64,000 bases of DNA, taken from the NCBI RefSeq assembly GCF_902506505.1, contig NZ_LR733406.1, positions 1,351,200 through 1,415,199 of the forward strand. Reading direction: 5' to 3'. Below, one piece after another: positions 1-7,600 of this stretch. Every line of letters starts with the position of its first letter. Within the stretch, counting starts at the first letter, position 1. The position numbers and the translations under genes are program-made. Origin of the DNA: Pseudomonas sp. 8AS. GTDB taxonomy: Bacteria > Pseudomonadota > Gammaproteobacteria > Pseudomonadales > Pseudomonadaceae. The notes under the pieces were generated by a model. That model had not been told where the DNA came from. It saw nothing but the letters and a program-made list of their open reading frames with translations, and made no database searches.

Positions 1-249
1 CCGGCCATGCAGACCCTGACCGCCGCGCTGGAACACCTGGCGGCGCTGGATGCGCGGGCCGAGCGGCCGCTGCGCAGTGCGCTGGTCATCAGCCAGGGCG
101 CCAGCCGCCTGCCGCGTACCGGCTTCTTCGAATGCGTCACCCGCCTCGGGCGCTTCAGCGGGCCTTCCGATGGCATTGCCGCGGCGTCCTGGCATGCCGC
201 CGAAGTGGCGCGGGTCTTCGAGTTCAGCTATCCGGCCGAGGACGCCTGA
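1..249 (+). CDS. small conserved-looking protein of unknown function, 5' end uncertain
   Basis: An open frame runs from the window edge to a TGA at 247-249. The first ATG is at base 7 and would give 80 residues, but only six bases precede it, so I cannot tell whether this is the true start or an internal Met of a longer gene. The protein is soluble, with no signal peptide or membrane segment. It has a hydrophobic stretch RSALVISQGASRLP and a Gly-rich region GRFSGPSDGIAA. I do not recognise the family. The next gene starts with GTG directly after the stop, so the two are probably co-transcribed. Confidence 0.6.
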   Translation, partial: PAMQTLTAALEHLAALDARAERPLRSALVISQGASRLPRTGFFECVTRLGRFSGPSDGIAAASWHAAEVARVFEFSYPAEDA

Positions 250-720
250 GTGCTCTGGCGGCTGCGTGCCCGACTGGGCTATTGGCTGGCACGCCGGTTG
301 TTCCATTGGCGCTGGATGATGCAGCAGCCGCGCGCCTGGGCCTGGATGCAGGGCCAGTTCGCGCGCATGGCGGCGCAAGGCCATGTGCCGGCGCAGAGTT
401 TCTACGGCCACCTGCTGCTGTTCCGTGGCCAGGGCCTGGGTGCGCGCGAAGAGGGTGTGCGCCTGCTGCGCCTGGCCGCGAGCGGAGGCGACGGCAAGGC
501 CGCCTACCAGCTCGGCCTGCTGAGCCTCGCCGGCGACAGTCGGCAGGCGCCGGATGGCGTCGAGGCGGCGCGCTGGTGGACCCTGGCCGCGGCGGCCGGT
601 CATCCCCTGGCCGCCCAGCGCCTGGCCAGGCTGTATCGCGAGGGTGCGCCGGGGCTGGTGGCCGATGCCGTGCTGGCGCAGCGGTTCGAGCAGCGCGCGA
701 CTGAGCTGGGGTTAGGCTGA
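250..720 (+). CDS. Sel1-like repeat (tetratricopeptide-type) protein
   Basis: This is a 156-residue protein starting at a GTG that follows the upstream TGA without a gap. Residues about 70-140 contain alpha-helical repeats with the Sel1 pattern, for example GVRLLRLAASGGDGKAAYQL and a second copy around GVEAARWWTLAAAAGHPLAA. Sel1 repeats form superhelical scaffolds that bind protein partners. The N-terminus is basic and Trp-rich with no clear signal peptide. The 3' end overlaps the convergent EAL-CBS-GGDEF gene by 9 bases. The specific partner is unknown. Confidence 0.8.
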   Translation: MLWRLRARLGYWLARRLFHWRWMMQQPRAWAWMQGQFARMAAQGHVPAQSFYGHLLLFRGQGLGAREEGVRLLRLAASGGDGKAAYQLGLLSLAGDSRQAPDGVEAARWWTLAAAAGHPLAAQRLARLYREGAPGLVADAVLAQRFEQRATELGLG

Positions 721-2466
721 CAGGCTGTCCAGCACATGCAGGCTGTAGCCCGGCACGGCCTTGGCATGACGCTTGGCCTCCGAGGCCAGGCCGGCCAGTT
801 GGCTGGCATCCAGATCGGCACAGGCCGATTCGCGCAGCTGCACCACGCCGACCGACAGCGACAGCAGGGGAAATTCCTCGCGCCGGCCCTGGCGGTTGTG
901 GGCGACGAAACAGCCGGCCTGCAGGTGTTCGTCGCGGTAGAAGCGCCGGCACTGGCCCTGGAAGTCCTCCAGCAGCAGCTGGATGCGCTTGCGCCAGTCG
1001 GCCGAGCCGAGCACCAGCATGAAGTCGTCGCCGCCGATATGGCCGACGAAGTCGCGGCTGGGGTCGACCCGCTCGTTCAGGCACTGCGCCAGGCACAGCA
1101 GTACCTCATCGCCCTTGGCATAGCCGTAGAGGTCGTTGAATGGCTTGAAACTGTCGATATCCACATAGCACACCGCCGCAGCGCGGCCCTGCTGCAGCAG
1201 GCGGCTCAGGCACTGCTGGATCGGCACGTTGCCCGGCAGCAGGGTCAGCGGGTTGGCATGGCGGGCCTGCTGGATCTTCAGCTCGGTGATCAGCTTGAGC
1301 ACGTCGATCACCCGGCCCAGGCCGCGATAACGGCCGTGCTGGGTGATGATGAAGTCTTCCTCGATGCGCTGGCGCGCGCGGCTGGTGAGCAGGCGGCTGA
1401 CCTGCTGCAGCGACTGGCCGAGGTCCACGGCGAGAACGTCGGTGCTCATCAGCCGGCTGATCGGCTTGCGCGCGAACAGCTCGGTGGCGAACGGCTTGAG
1501 CAGGGCCTCCGACAGCGAATTGCGGTGGATGATGCCGAGCGGTTGCTGCTGGTCGTCGAGCACGGCCAGTGAGTTGAGGTTGGCCTGGGCGCGAAAGGCC
1601 TCCAGCACCTCGGCGGTGGCCGTGTCGTGGCTCACTGCGGGCTGCTCGTTGAGCAGGGCGGTGAGGTCGGCGCTGTCCTCGCCGAGGCTGCCGATCAGGC
1701 TGTCCAGTTGTGGCAGCAGCTTGCGCGCGTCGCGTGGCGGCTGCTCCTGCGGCCGGCCGAGCAGGTAGCCCTGCAGCAGGTCCACGCCCATCTCGCTGAG
1801 CACGGCCAGTTCTTCCGCCAGCTCGATGCCCTCGGCGATCACCTGGGCGCGCGAGGCCTTGGCCATCTTCAGGATGGAGCCGACGAATTCGCGCTTCACC
1901 GCGTCCTGGTGGATGCCGTCGATGAAGTGGCGGTCGATCTTCACGTAGTCCGGGCGCAGCTCGGACCACAGGCGCAGGCTGGAGTAGCCGGCGCCGAGGT
2001 CGTCGAGGGCGATGGAGAAGCCCATGGCGCGGTAGTGGTGCAGGGCGGTGTCGAGCAGGGCGAAGTCGTCGATCGGCGCCTGTTCGGTCAGCTCGATCAC
2101 CACCCGGTCCGGGGTGATGCCGAATTCCTGCAGCAGCTTGAGGGTGCGTCCGGGCTGGTGGGTGGGTTCCAGCAGGGATTCGGGGGAGACGTTGAGGAAC
2201 AGCTTGCCGTCCAGCTGCAGGTCACGGAAGCGGCGGCAGGCGCTGCGCCGGCTGGCCAGTTCCAGCTCGCTCAGGCGGCCGCAGTTGCGTGCCACGCTGA
2301 AAAGGGCGATGGGCGAGTGCAGGGGGCTGTTGGACGGCCCGCGGGTGAGAGCCTCGTAACCGAGGATGCGCCGGTCGGCCAGGGCAATGATGGGTTGGAA
2401 CAGGCTGTGCAAGTCGCCGTGAGCGAGGATCTGATCCAGCGCGCTCAACTGCTCGGTGACGGTCAT
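712..2466 (-). CDS. EAL-CBS-GGDEF cyclic-di-GMP signalling protein
   Basis: The 584-residue protein has three parts. An EAL phosphodiesterase domain spans about residues 15-255, with EALTR at 38-42, ELTEQAP, ALDDLGAGYSSL, KIDRHF and AEGIE. A CBS-domain pair spans about 270-400. A GGDEF-type domain spans about 410-575 with GGDDF at 478-482. The EAL metal and catalytic motifs look intact, so cyclic-di-GMP hydrolysis is likely. The cyclase motif has Asp in place of the usual Glu, so synthesis or nucleotide binding is less certain. CBS pairs usually bind adenine nucleotides and may tie activity to energy state. No membrane segment or signal peptide is visible. Prc lies upstream on the same strand, separated by a strong terminator. 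Confidence 0.92.
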   Translation of the reverse strand: MTVTEQLSALDQILAHGDLHSLFQPIIALADRRILGYEALTRGPSNSPLHSPIALFSVARNCGRLSELELASRRSACRRFRDLQLDGKLFLNVSPESLLEPTHQPGRTLKLLQEFGITPDRVVIELTEQAPIDDFALLDTALHHYRAMGFSIALDDLGAGYSSLRLWSELRPDYVKIDRHFIDGIHQDAVKREFVGSILKMAKASRAQVIAEGIELAEELAVLSEMGVDLLQGYLLGRPQEQPPRDARKLLPQLDSLIGSLGEDSADLTALLNEQPAVSHDTATAEVLEAFRAQANLNSLAVLDDQQQPLGIIHRNSLSEALLKPFATELFARKPISRLMSTDVLAVDLGQSLQQVSRLLTSRARQRIEEDFIITQHGRYRGLGRVIDVLKLITELKIQQARHANPLTLLPGNVPIQQCLSRLLQQGRAAAVCYVDIDSFKPFNDLYGYAKGDEVLLCLAQCLNERVDPSRDFVGHIGGDDFMLVLGSADWRKRIQLLLEDFQGQCRRFYRDEHLQAGCFVAHNRQGRREEFPLLSLSVGVVQLRESACADLDASQLAGLASEAKRHAKAVPGYSLHVLDSLSA

Positions 2467-2486
2467 GGTGGCTCTCGACTGGCCGG

Positions 2487-2528
2487 AAAAAGAAAAGGGC
2501 CGGTAGTGCTACCGGCCCCTTTATTTCA
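2487..2528 (-). terminator. Rho-independent terminator of prc
   Basis: A perfect 10-base stem (2497-2506 with 2509-2518) lies between the prc stop and the start of the EAL gene. On the minus strand it is followed by a T-rich run. The other side is also T-rich, so it could work in both directions. Confidence 0.85.
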
Positions 2529-2568
2529 CGACAGAACGATGACGCTTTGATGACGTCTGCGGCGCGCC

Positions 2569-4644
2569 TCAGTGCTTGGCCACCTGGGTGTCCATGCCCA
2601 GGTAGTCGAGCAGGATGCGCCCGCTCTCGGTCAGGTAGGCGTCGTCTTCCGGCTTGGCCTTTTCCGGCTCGACGGGGAGGCTGTCTTCGTCCTCTTCCTT
2701 GATCTCCTTGAGCAGCTCTTCGCCCTTGGCCGTGCGCTTGGCGTTTTCCAGGGCCAGCTGGCGGGCCTCGATGCTGGCGCGCTGGCTGCGGCGGGTCTGC
2801 TCGTTGAGGCTGATGCTGGTCTGCTGCATCAGTTCCTGGGCCAGGGCCAGGCGCTCGCGGGTGAAGACGAAGTCCGGGTTGCTGGCGGTACGCGCGTCGT
2901 GTCGGGCCTTGAGCTCGGCGAGGAACGGCTTGAACGGGTCGACCTCCGGCTTGACCGCGGCGCGGATGCTGTCCCACGGCATGGCTTCGGGCAGGGCGCT
3001 CTCGCCGATTTCCTGGGTGTCGACCACGTCCGGGTAGGCGATGTCCGGCAGCACGCCCTGGTGCTGGGTGCTCTGCCCGGAAACCCGGTAGAACTTGGCC
3101 AGGGTCAGCTTAAGCTCGCCGTGGTTGAGTTCCTGGATGGTCTGCACCGTGCCCTTGCCGAAGGTCTGGCCGCCGAGGATCAGGCCGCGGTGGTAGTCCT
3201 GCATGGCACCGGCGAAGATTTCCGAGGCGGAGGCCGACAGGCGGTCGACCAGCACGGCCAGCGGGCCGGTGTAGAACACCCCGGGCTCCTCGTCGGCCAG
3301 CACGTCGACGCGGCCGTCGCTGTTGCGCACCAGCACGGTCGGGCCCTGGTCGATGAACAGGCCAGTCAGTTCGGTGGCTTCCTGCAGGGAGCCGCCGCCG
3401 TTGTCGCGCAGGTCGAGAACCACGCCGTCGACCTTTTCCTGTTTCAGTTCGGTGAGCAGGCGTTTGACGTCGCGGGTGGTGCTCTTGTAGTTCGGGTCGC
3501 CGGCGCGGAAGGCCTTGAAGTCGAGGTAGAAGGCCGGAACCTTGATCACCCCAAGCTTGTAGTCGCGGCCGTCATGCTTGAGCTTGAGGATCGACTTCTG
3601 CGCCGCCTGTTCCTCCAACTTGACCGCCTCGCGGGTGATGCTGACCACCTTGCTGGTCTGGTCGCTGGCGGCGTTGCTGGCCGGGATCACTTCCAGGCGC
3701 ACGGTGGAGCCTTTCGGCCCGCGGATCAGCTTGACCACTTCATCCAGGCGCCAGCCGATCACGTCGACCATCTCCTTGTCGCCCTGGGCCACGCCGATGA
3801 TCTTGTCCGCCGGAACGATCTGCTTGCTCTTCTCCGCCGGGCCTGCGGGCACCAGGCGCACCACCTTGACGTATTCGTTGTCCGACTGCAGCACGGCGCC
3901 GATGCCTTCCAGCGACAGGCTCATGTTGATGTCGAAGTTCTCCGCGTTGTCCGGGGAGAGGTAGTTGGTGTGCGGGTCGTAGGTCTGGGCGAAGGCGTTG
4001 ATATAGGCCTGGAACACATCTTCGCCGCTGGTCTGGTCGAGGCGCTTGCGCTGATTCTGGTAGCGCTTGGTCAGCAGCTCCTCGATGGCCTTGGGTTCCT
4101 TGCCGGCCAGCTTGAGGCGCAACACCTCATCCTTGACGCGCTTGCGCCAGAGGTCGTCGAGTTCGCCACGGTTCTTCGCCCAGGGCGCGTTCTCGCGGTC
4201 GACCAGCAGGCTTTCCTCGACGCTGAAGTCCAGCGCGCCGGTGTTCTGCAGCAGCTTGAGGGCGTAGTCCAGGCGTTCCTGGACGCGCACCAGCTGGCGC
4301 TTGTACATGAGGAAACCGGGTTCCAGGTCGCCGCCTTTGAGCAGGTCGTCGAATTTGTTGCGCCACTGGTCGAATTCGGCGATGTCGGCGGCGGTGAAGT
4401 AGCTGCGCGCCGGGTCGAGCATCTTCAGGTAGCTCTCGTAGACCTTCTGCGAGCGCGTGTCGTCGAGCGGCGGCTTGTTGTAGTGGTGGCGCTTGAGCAG
4501 CTCCACCACGTTCAGGCTGGCGATGATCTGCTCGCGGTCGGGCTGCAGGTAGTCCCAGTTCTCCGGGCCGGTCTTGGCGGCTGCCGGCAGGGCGTGCAGG
4601 CCCAGGACGAGGGCGAGGGCGGTGATGGAGAAGGAACGCAGCAT
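2569..4644 (-). CDS. prc: carboxy-terminal processing protease Prc (Tsp/AlgO)
   Basis: This is a 691-residue S41 family periplasmic protease. The start at 4644 gives a clean signal peptide (LRSFSITALALVLGLHALPAAA); an in-frame ATG at 4677 is the alternative, and anything longer would overlap the divergent gene. An N-terminal helical domain is followed by a PDZ domain and the Ser/Lys protease domain. In SASASEIF the middle Ser is about residue 472, with Asp 483 and Lys 497 (FGKG), which matches the E. coli Tsp spacing. Family members degrade proteins with non-polar C-termini. In P. aeruginosa the homologue AlgO cleaves truncated MucA and so affects alginate production; that role here is inference. 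Confidence 0.95.
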   Translation of the reverse strand: MLRSFSITALALVLGLHALPAAAKTGPENWDYLQPDREQIIASLNVVELLKRHHYNKPPLDDTRSQKVYESYLKMLDPARSYFTAADIAEFDQWRNKFDDLLKGGDLEPGFLMYKRQLVRVQERLDYALKLLQNTGALDFSVEESLLVDRENAPWAKNRGELDDLWRKRVKDEVLRLKLAGKEPKAIEELLTKRYQNQRKRLDQTSGEDVFQAYINAFAQTYDPHTNYLSPDNAENFDINMSLSLEGIGAVLQSDNEYVKVVRLVPAGPAEKSKQIVPADKIIGVAQGDKEMVDVIGWRLDEVVKLIRGPKGSTVRLEVIPASNAASDQTSKVVSITREAVKLEEQAAQKSILKLKHDGRDYKLGVIKVPAFYLDFKAFRAGDPNYKSTTRDVKRLLTELKQEKVDGVVLDLRDNGGGSLQEATELTGLFIDQGPTVLVRNSDGRVDVLADEEPGVFYTGPLAVLVDRLSASASEIFAGAMQDYHRGLILGGQTFGKGTVQTIQELNHGELKLTLAKFYRVSGQSTQHQGVLPDIAYPDVVDTQEIGESALPEAMPWDSIRAAVKPEVDPFKPFLAELKARHDARTASNPDFVFTRERLALAQELMQQTSISLNEQTRRSQRASIEARQLALENAKRTAKGEELLKEIKEEDEDSLPVEPEKAKPEDDAYLTESGRILLDYLGMDTQVAKH

Positions 4645-4778
4645 AGTGATTCGACGCGATGGCAGGTGATAACGCATATTAGGCCGTCTTTTGAGCGCCC
4701 GGTTCCATCCGAACCCGGCAGCATAATGCAGAAATCCCGGCACACTGCGCCGGAAGGCACATTCACTATGGAGGCAGC

Positions 4779-5741
4779 ATGAAGGCATTGCAAGGCGTCG
4801 AGGGGCAGGTTGAATGGTGCGAACGGCCCAGCCCGGCCTGCGATGTAGGGCAGATTCGCGTGCGGGTGGCGGCGGCCGGGCTCAATCGTGCCGACCTGCT
4901 GCAGCGCGCCGGAATGTACCCGCCGCCGCCCGGTAGCAGCGACATCCTCGGCCTGGAGTGTGCCGGGGTGGTCAGCGAAGTCGGTGCCGGCAGCGCCTGG
5001 CAGGTCGGCGACCGGGTCTGCTGCCTGCTGAGCGGGGGTGGCATGGCCGAGGAGGTGGTGGTCGATGCCCGCCATGCCCTGCCGGTGCCGCAGGGCCTGT
5101 CGCTGGCCGAAGCGGCGGCGCTGCCGGAAGTGTATGCCACCGCCTGGCTCAATCTGTACCAGCTGGCGGCCCTGAAACCGGGCGAGAAGGTGCTGCTGCA
5201 CGCCGGTGCCAGTGGCGTCGGCTCGGCGGCGATCCAGCTGTGCAAGGCCTTCGGCAACCCGTGCTGGGTCAGCGTCGGCTCCGCCGAACGGCTGGCCTAT
5301 TGCGAGAGCCTCGGCGCCCAGGGTGGCGCCCTGCGTGGCGAGAACCTGGAGAGCCTGCGCGATTTCGCCCCGTTCGACGTGATCCTCGATCCGGTCGGCG
5401 CCGCCTATGCCGAGCTGAACCTGGCCCTGCTGGCGCGCGACGGGCGCTGGGTGAATATCGGCCTGATGGGCGGCAGCAAGGCGCAGCTGGACATGGCCCT
5501 GCTGCTGGGCAAGCGCATCCAGCTGACCGGCTCGACCCTGCGCAACCGCGATGACGAGTTCAAGGCGGCGCTGCTCAGCGATCTGGGCCAGCATGTCTGG
5601 CCATTGTTTGCCGAGGGGCGACTCAAGCCGCAACTTCAACAGGCCTATGCTCGTAAAGATGCCGAGGCCGCCTTTGCTGCGCTGGCGAGCAATGAGGTCA
5701 GCGGCAAGCTGGTGCTGGCAATAGACCCGGCATTGCTCTGA
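4779..5741 (+). CDS. NAD(P)H quinone oxidoreductase, MDR superfamily (PIG3/Qor type)
   Basis: The 320-residue protein is full length for zinc-independent quinone oxidoreductases. The N-terminal GroES-like domain carries GLNRADLLQRAGMYPPPPGS, the signature of the PIG3-type subgroup. The Rossmann fold has AGASGVGSAAIQLCK at about 142-156 for NADPH binding. Catalytic zinc ligands are absent. Such enzymes reduce quinones or alpha,beta-unsaturated carbonyls in the cytoplasm. The gene is divergent from prc, with the two starts about 135 bases apart, and ends ahead of a strong terminator, so it is probably monocistronic. Confidence 0.9.
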   Translation: MKALQGVEGQVEWCERPSPACDVGQIRVRVAAAGLNRADLLQRAGMYPPPPGSSDILGLECAGVVSEVGAGSAWQVGDRVCCLLSGGGMAEEVVVDARHALPVPQGLSLAEAAALPEVYATAWLNLYQLAALKPGEKVLLHAGASGVGSAAIQLCKAFGNPCWVSVGSAERLAYCESLGAQGGALRGENLESLRDFAPFDVILDPVGAAYAELNLALLARDGRWVNIGLMGGSKAQLDMALLLGKRIQLTGSTLRNRDDEFKAALLSDLGQHVWPLFAEGRLKPQLQQAYARKDAEAAFAALASNEVSGKLVLAIDPALL

Positions 5742-5857
5742 GCGCCTGTTTGCGATCTGCTGTGCGTTGGCCTGCTGCACTGAGAACAGTCTCGCCAAGG
5801 CTTTCGACCACCTGATCGGCATCCAGTTGATGCACTGAGCGCTCGCGCTGTACACCA

Positions 5858-5887
5858 CGGACAACCTGCAAGGGTTGTCCGTTTTTT
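5858..5887 (+). terminator. Rho-independent terminator downstream of qor
   Basis: A 9-base perfect stem, CGGACAACC (5858-5866) with GGTTGTCCG (5873-5881), has a 6-base loop and is followed by six T residues. Confidence 0.9.
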
Positions 5888-5966
5888 ATGCCTGGCGTTT
5901 GCGTGAGTGAGCCTGGGCGTTTCTCGGGTGGTGTGTCGATAGATTTTATTACGACCGACATACAAT

Positions 5967-5992
5967 ATTTATATTACGTGTGTAATATAAAT
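5967..5992. promoter_or_regulatory. palindromic operator upstream of the SDR gene, likely TetR site
   Basis: An 11-base perfect inverted repeat, ATTTATATTAC and GTAATATAAAT, is separated by GTGT. It lies about 57 bases ahead of the SDR start. Its core ATTACGTGTGTAAT closely matches the core ATTATGTGCATAAT at 9362-9383. The shared pattern ATTAYGTGYRTAAT around one TetR gene suggests a common regulator. Confidence 0.7.
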
Positions 5993-6048
5993 AGGCGCAC
6001 TATACCCACAGACACGCTCAACCCACCGCAGAATCGAGGAAACAGACG

Positions 6049-6843
6049 ATGAGCAAGCAAAACGCACAAGGTACCGCGCTGATCACCGGCGCTTCTTCTG
6101 GCATTGGTGCCACCTACGCCGAGCGGCTGGCCCGCCGCGGTTATGACCTGCTGCTGGTGGCGCGTGATCTGCCGCGCCTGGAGGCGTTGGCCGGGCGCTT
6201 GGGTGAGCAATACGGGGTCCAGGTCGAAACGCTGAAGGCCGACCTGACCGACAAGGCTGACCTGCTCAAGGTGGAACAGCGTCTGCGCAACGATTCGGCG
6301 ATCAGCCTGCTGGTCAACAATGCCGGGATGGCGATGAATGGCAGCCTGGCCGAGGCTGACCTGGACACGGTAGAGCGCATGATTCTGCTCAATATCGTCT
6401 CGTTGACGCGCTTGTCTGCCGCCGCTTCTGCGAGCTTCGGCGCCGCCGGACGGGGCGCGATCATCAATATCGCCTCGGTGGTGGCCCTGGCCCCGGAAAT
6501 GTTCAACGCCGTCTACAGCGCCAGCAAGGCCTATGTGCTGAGCCTGAGCCAGACCCTGCAGGGAGAAATCGGCAAGCTGGGCGTGCAGGTGCAAGCCGTG
6601 CTGCCGGGCATCACCCGTACCGAGATCTGGGAGCGCAGCGGCATGGATGAAGCGGCGTTGCCACCAAGCATGATCATGGAGGTCGGCGAGATGGTCGATG
6701 CCGCCCTGGCCGGCTTCGATCAGGGCGAGCTGGTGACCATTCCATCGCTGCCGGATGCCGCCGACTGGGCCGACATGCTCAGCGCCCGGGCCAAGCTCGG
6801 GCCGAACCTGTCGCACAGCAGCGCGGCGGCGCGTTACAAGTAA
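6049..6843 (+). CDS. short-chain dehydrogenase/reductase
   Basis: The 264-residue classical SDR has the nucleotide-binding motif TGASSGIG at 13-20, the structural NNAG motif, and the catalytic Tyr156-x3-Lys160 (YSASK). The Arg-rich segment after the second strand (VARDLPR) suggests NADP(H) preference. An RBS (GAGGAAAC) lies just upstream. The gene is separated from the convergent TetR gene by a terminator. Its promoter holds a palindrome shared with the thioesterase/MFS intergenic region, so it probably belongs to the same regulon. The substrate is unknown; an acyl or alcohol intermediate fits the neighbouring thiolase and thioesterase. Confidence 0.9.
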   Translation: MSKQNAQGTALITGASSGIGATYAERLARRGYDLLLVARDLPRLEALAGRLGEQYGVQVETLKADLTDKADLLKVEQRLRNDSAISLLVNNAGMAMNGSLAEADLDTVERMILLNIVSLTRLSAAASASFGAAGRGAIINIASVVALAPEMFNAVYSASKAYVLSLSQTLQGEIGKLGVQVQAVLPGITRTEIWERSGMDEAALPPSMIMEVGEMVDAALAGFDQGELVTIPSLPDAADWADMLSARAKLGPNLSHSSAAARYK

Positions 6844-6866
6844 GCCGCCCGGCGATCGTCGAAAAG

Positions 6867-6898
6867 CCCCTGGTGCAGCACTGCGTCAGGGGTTTTTT
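6867..6898 (+). terminator. Rho-independent terminator between SDR and tetR genes
   Basis: The stem CCCCTG (6867-6872) and CAGGGG (6887-6892), with additional inner pairing, is followed by TTTTTT. It lies between convergent genes and mainly serves the SDR transcript. Confidence 0.85.
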
Positions 6899-6904
6899 AT
6901 GTGC

Positions 6905-7483
6905 TCAGTCCGAGGCCTTGAGCGTGGCGCTGCTGTGTGCGATCAGCAGTTCGCGGACGCTGCTGAGCACACGCTCGGACAATGCGGCGTCGCTGACGCT
7001 GCGTGACAGCAGCAGCGCGCCGACCAATGCCGAGAGGATCAGCACGCTCTCCCGTGCCGCGTCCTCGCCGTGCAGGCAGGATTCGATCATGGCCAGGCGA
7101 TTGTTCACCACTTCATCGGTAATCGGGCTGGCTTGTCCGCGCTGGCCCAGCTCGGCCGACATGGTCGGTAGCGGGCAGCCGGCTCCTGGGTTGTCGCGGT
7201 GGGCGTCAGACAGATAGCTGGCGATAAACGCCGGCAAGGGGGCTGGCTGGTTCTGGATCTCGGCCGTGACGTAATCCAGGTCCTGCGCGGCTTGGCGCAG
7301 GGCGGTAGCCACCAGCTCATCCTTGGACTTGAAGTGCGCATAGAAGCCACCGTGGGTTAGCCCCAGGGTTTTCATCAAGGGCTGCAGGCCGGTGGCCCCC
7401 ACTCCGTCGCGGCGGAACAGGCGCGCCGCCTCAGCGATGATGCGCTGGTGGGTCTGGGCTTTATGGTCTTCTGAATAACGCAT
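6905..7483 (-). CDS. TetR/AcrR family transcriptional regulator
   Basis: The 192-residue protein has a typical TetR N-terminal helix-turn-helix (about residues 10-57) including GVGATGLQPLMKTLGLTHGG and the characteristic FYAHFKSKDEL. The divergent C-terminal ligand-binding domain contains a Cys in GAGCPL, as in NemR/YcdC-like members. It lies between the SDR and thiolase genes. Two matching palindromes flank the cluster, one at the SDR promoter and one between the thioesterase and the MFS gene, which makes it their most likely repressor. I see no copy of that palindrome at its own promoter, so autoregulation through this site is not supported. The ligand is unknown; an acyl-CoA or fatty compound is a reasonable guess. 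Confidence 0.9.
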   Translation of the reverse strand: MRYSEDHKAQTHQRIIAEAARLFRRDGVGATGLQPLMKTLGLTHGGFYAHFKSKDELVATALRQAAQDLDYVTAEIQNQPAPLPAFIASYLSDAHRDNPGAGCPLPTMSAELGQRGQASPITDEVVNNRLAMIESCLHGEDAARESVLILSALVGALLLSRSVSDAALSERVLSSVRELLIAHSSATLKASD

Positions 7484-7549
7484 GGAGTACCTGGCCGCTG
7501 GTTTTTAGATGTTGCTTGCCATCTTACCTGCTTCGTCTGGCTGCTTCAG

Positions 7550-7575
7550 CGCCCGGCGCACTGACGCGCCGGGCG
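7550..7575 (-). terminator. GC-rich hairpin after the thiolase gene, weak terminator candidate
   Basis: A perfect 10-base stem, CGCCCGGCGC (7550-7559) with GCGCCGGGCG (7566-7575), has a 6-base loop and lies 25 bases past the thiolase stop. No T-run follows on the minus strand, so intrinsic termination is uncertain. Confidence 0.4.
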
Positions 7576-7600
7576 GCTGTGGTGGTGTTCCATTACCGGG

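Larger units (their letters stand above)
5742..6048 (+). other. 307-base intergenic region: qor 3' UTR, terminator and SDR promoter
   Basis: No convincing gene lies here. About 115 bases of qor 3' region precede a strong terminator at 5858-5887. A separate AT-rich promoter segment then carries an operator-like palindrome at 5967-5992 upstream of the SDR gene. Short antisense frames lack homology that I recognise. Confidence 0.7.

Noticed and set aside
285..305. TGGCAC followed by TTGT resembling a sigma-54 promoter
   Set aside because: It lies inside the Sel1 gene, the GC at position -12 is missing and there is no gene start downstream.
2572..4782. A 736-codon open frame on the plus strand opposite prc
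   Set aside because: It is an antisense shadow caused by high GC. The opposite frame encodes Prc with all catalytic residues, and this frame has a low-complexity Val/Gln/Ala composition.
5698..5961. A minus-strand frame of 87 codons downstream of qor
   Set aside because: It runs through the qor terminator and its 3' end lies in qor. No ribosome site or recognisable family.
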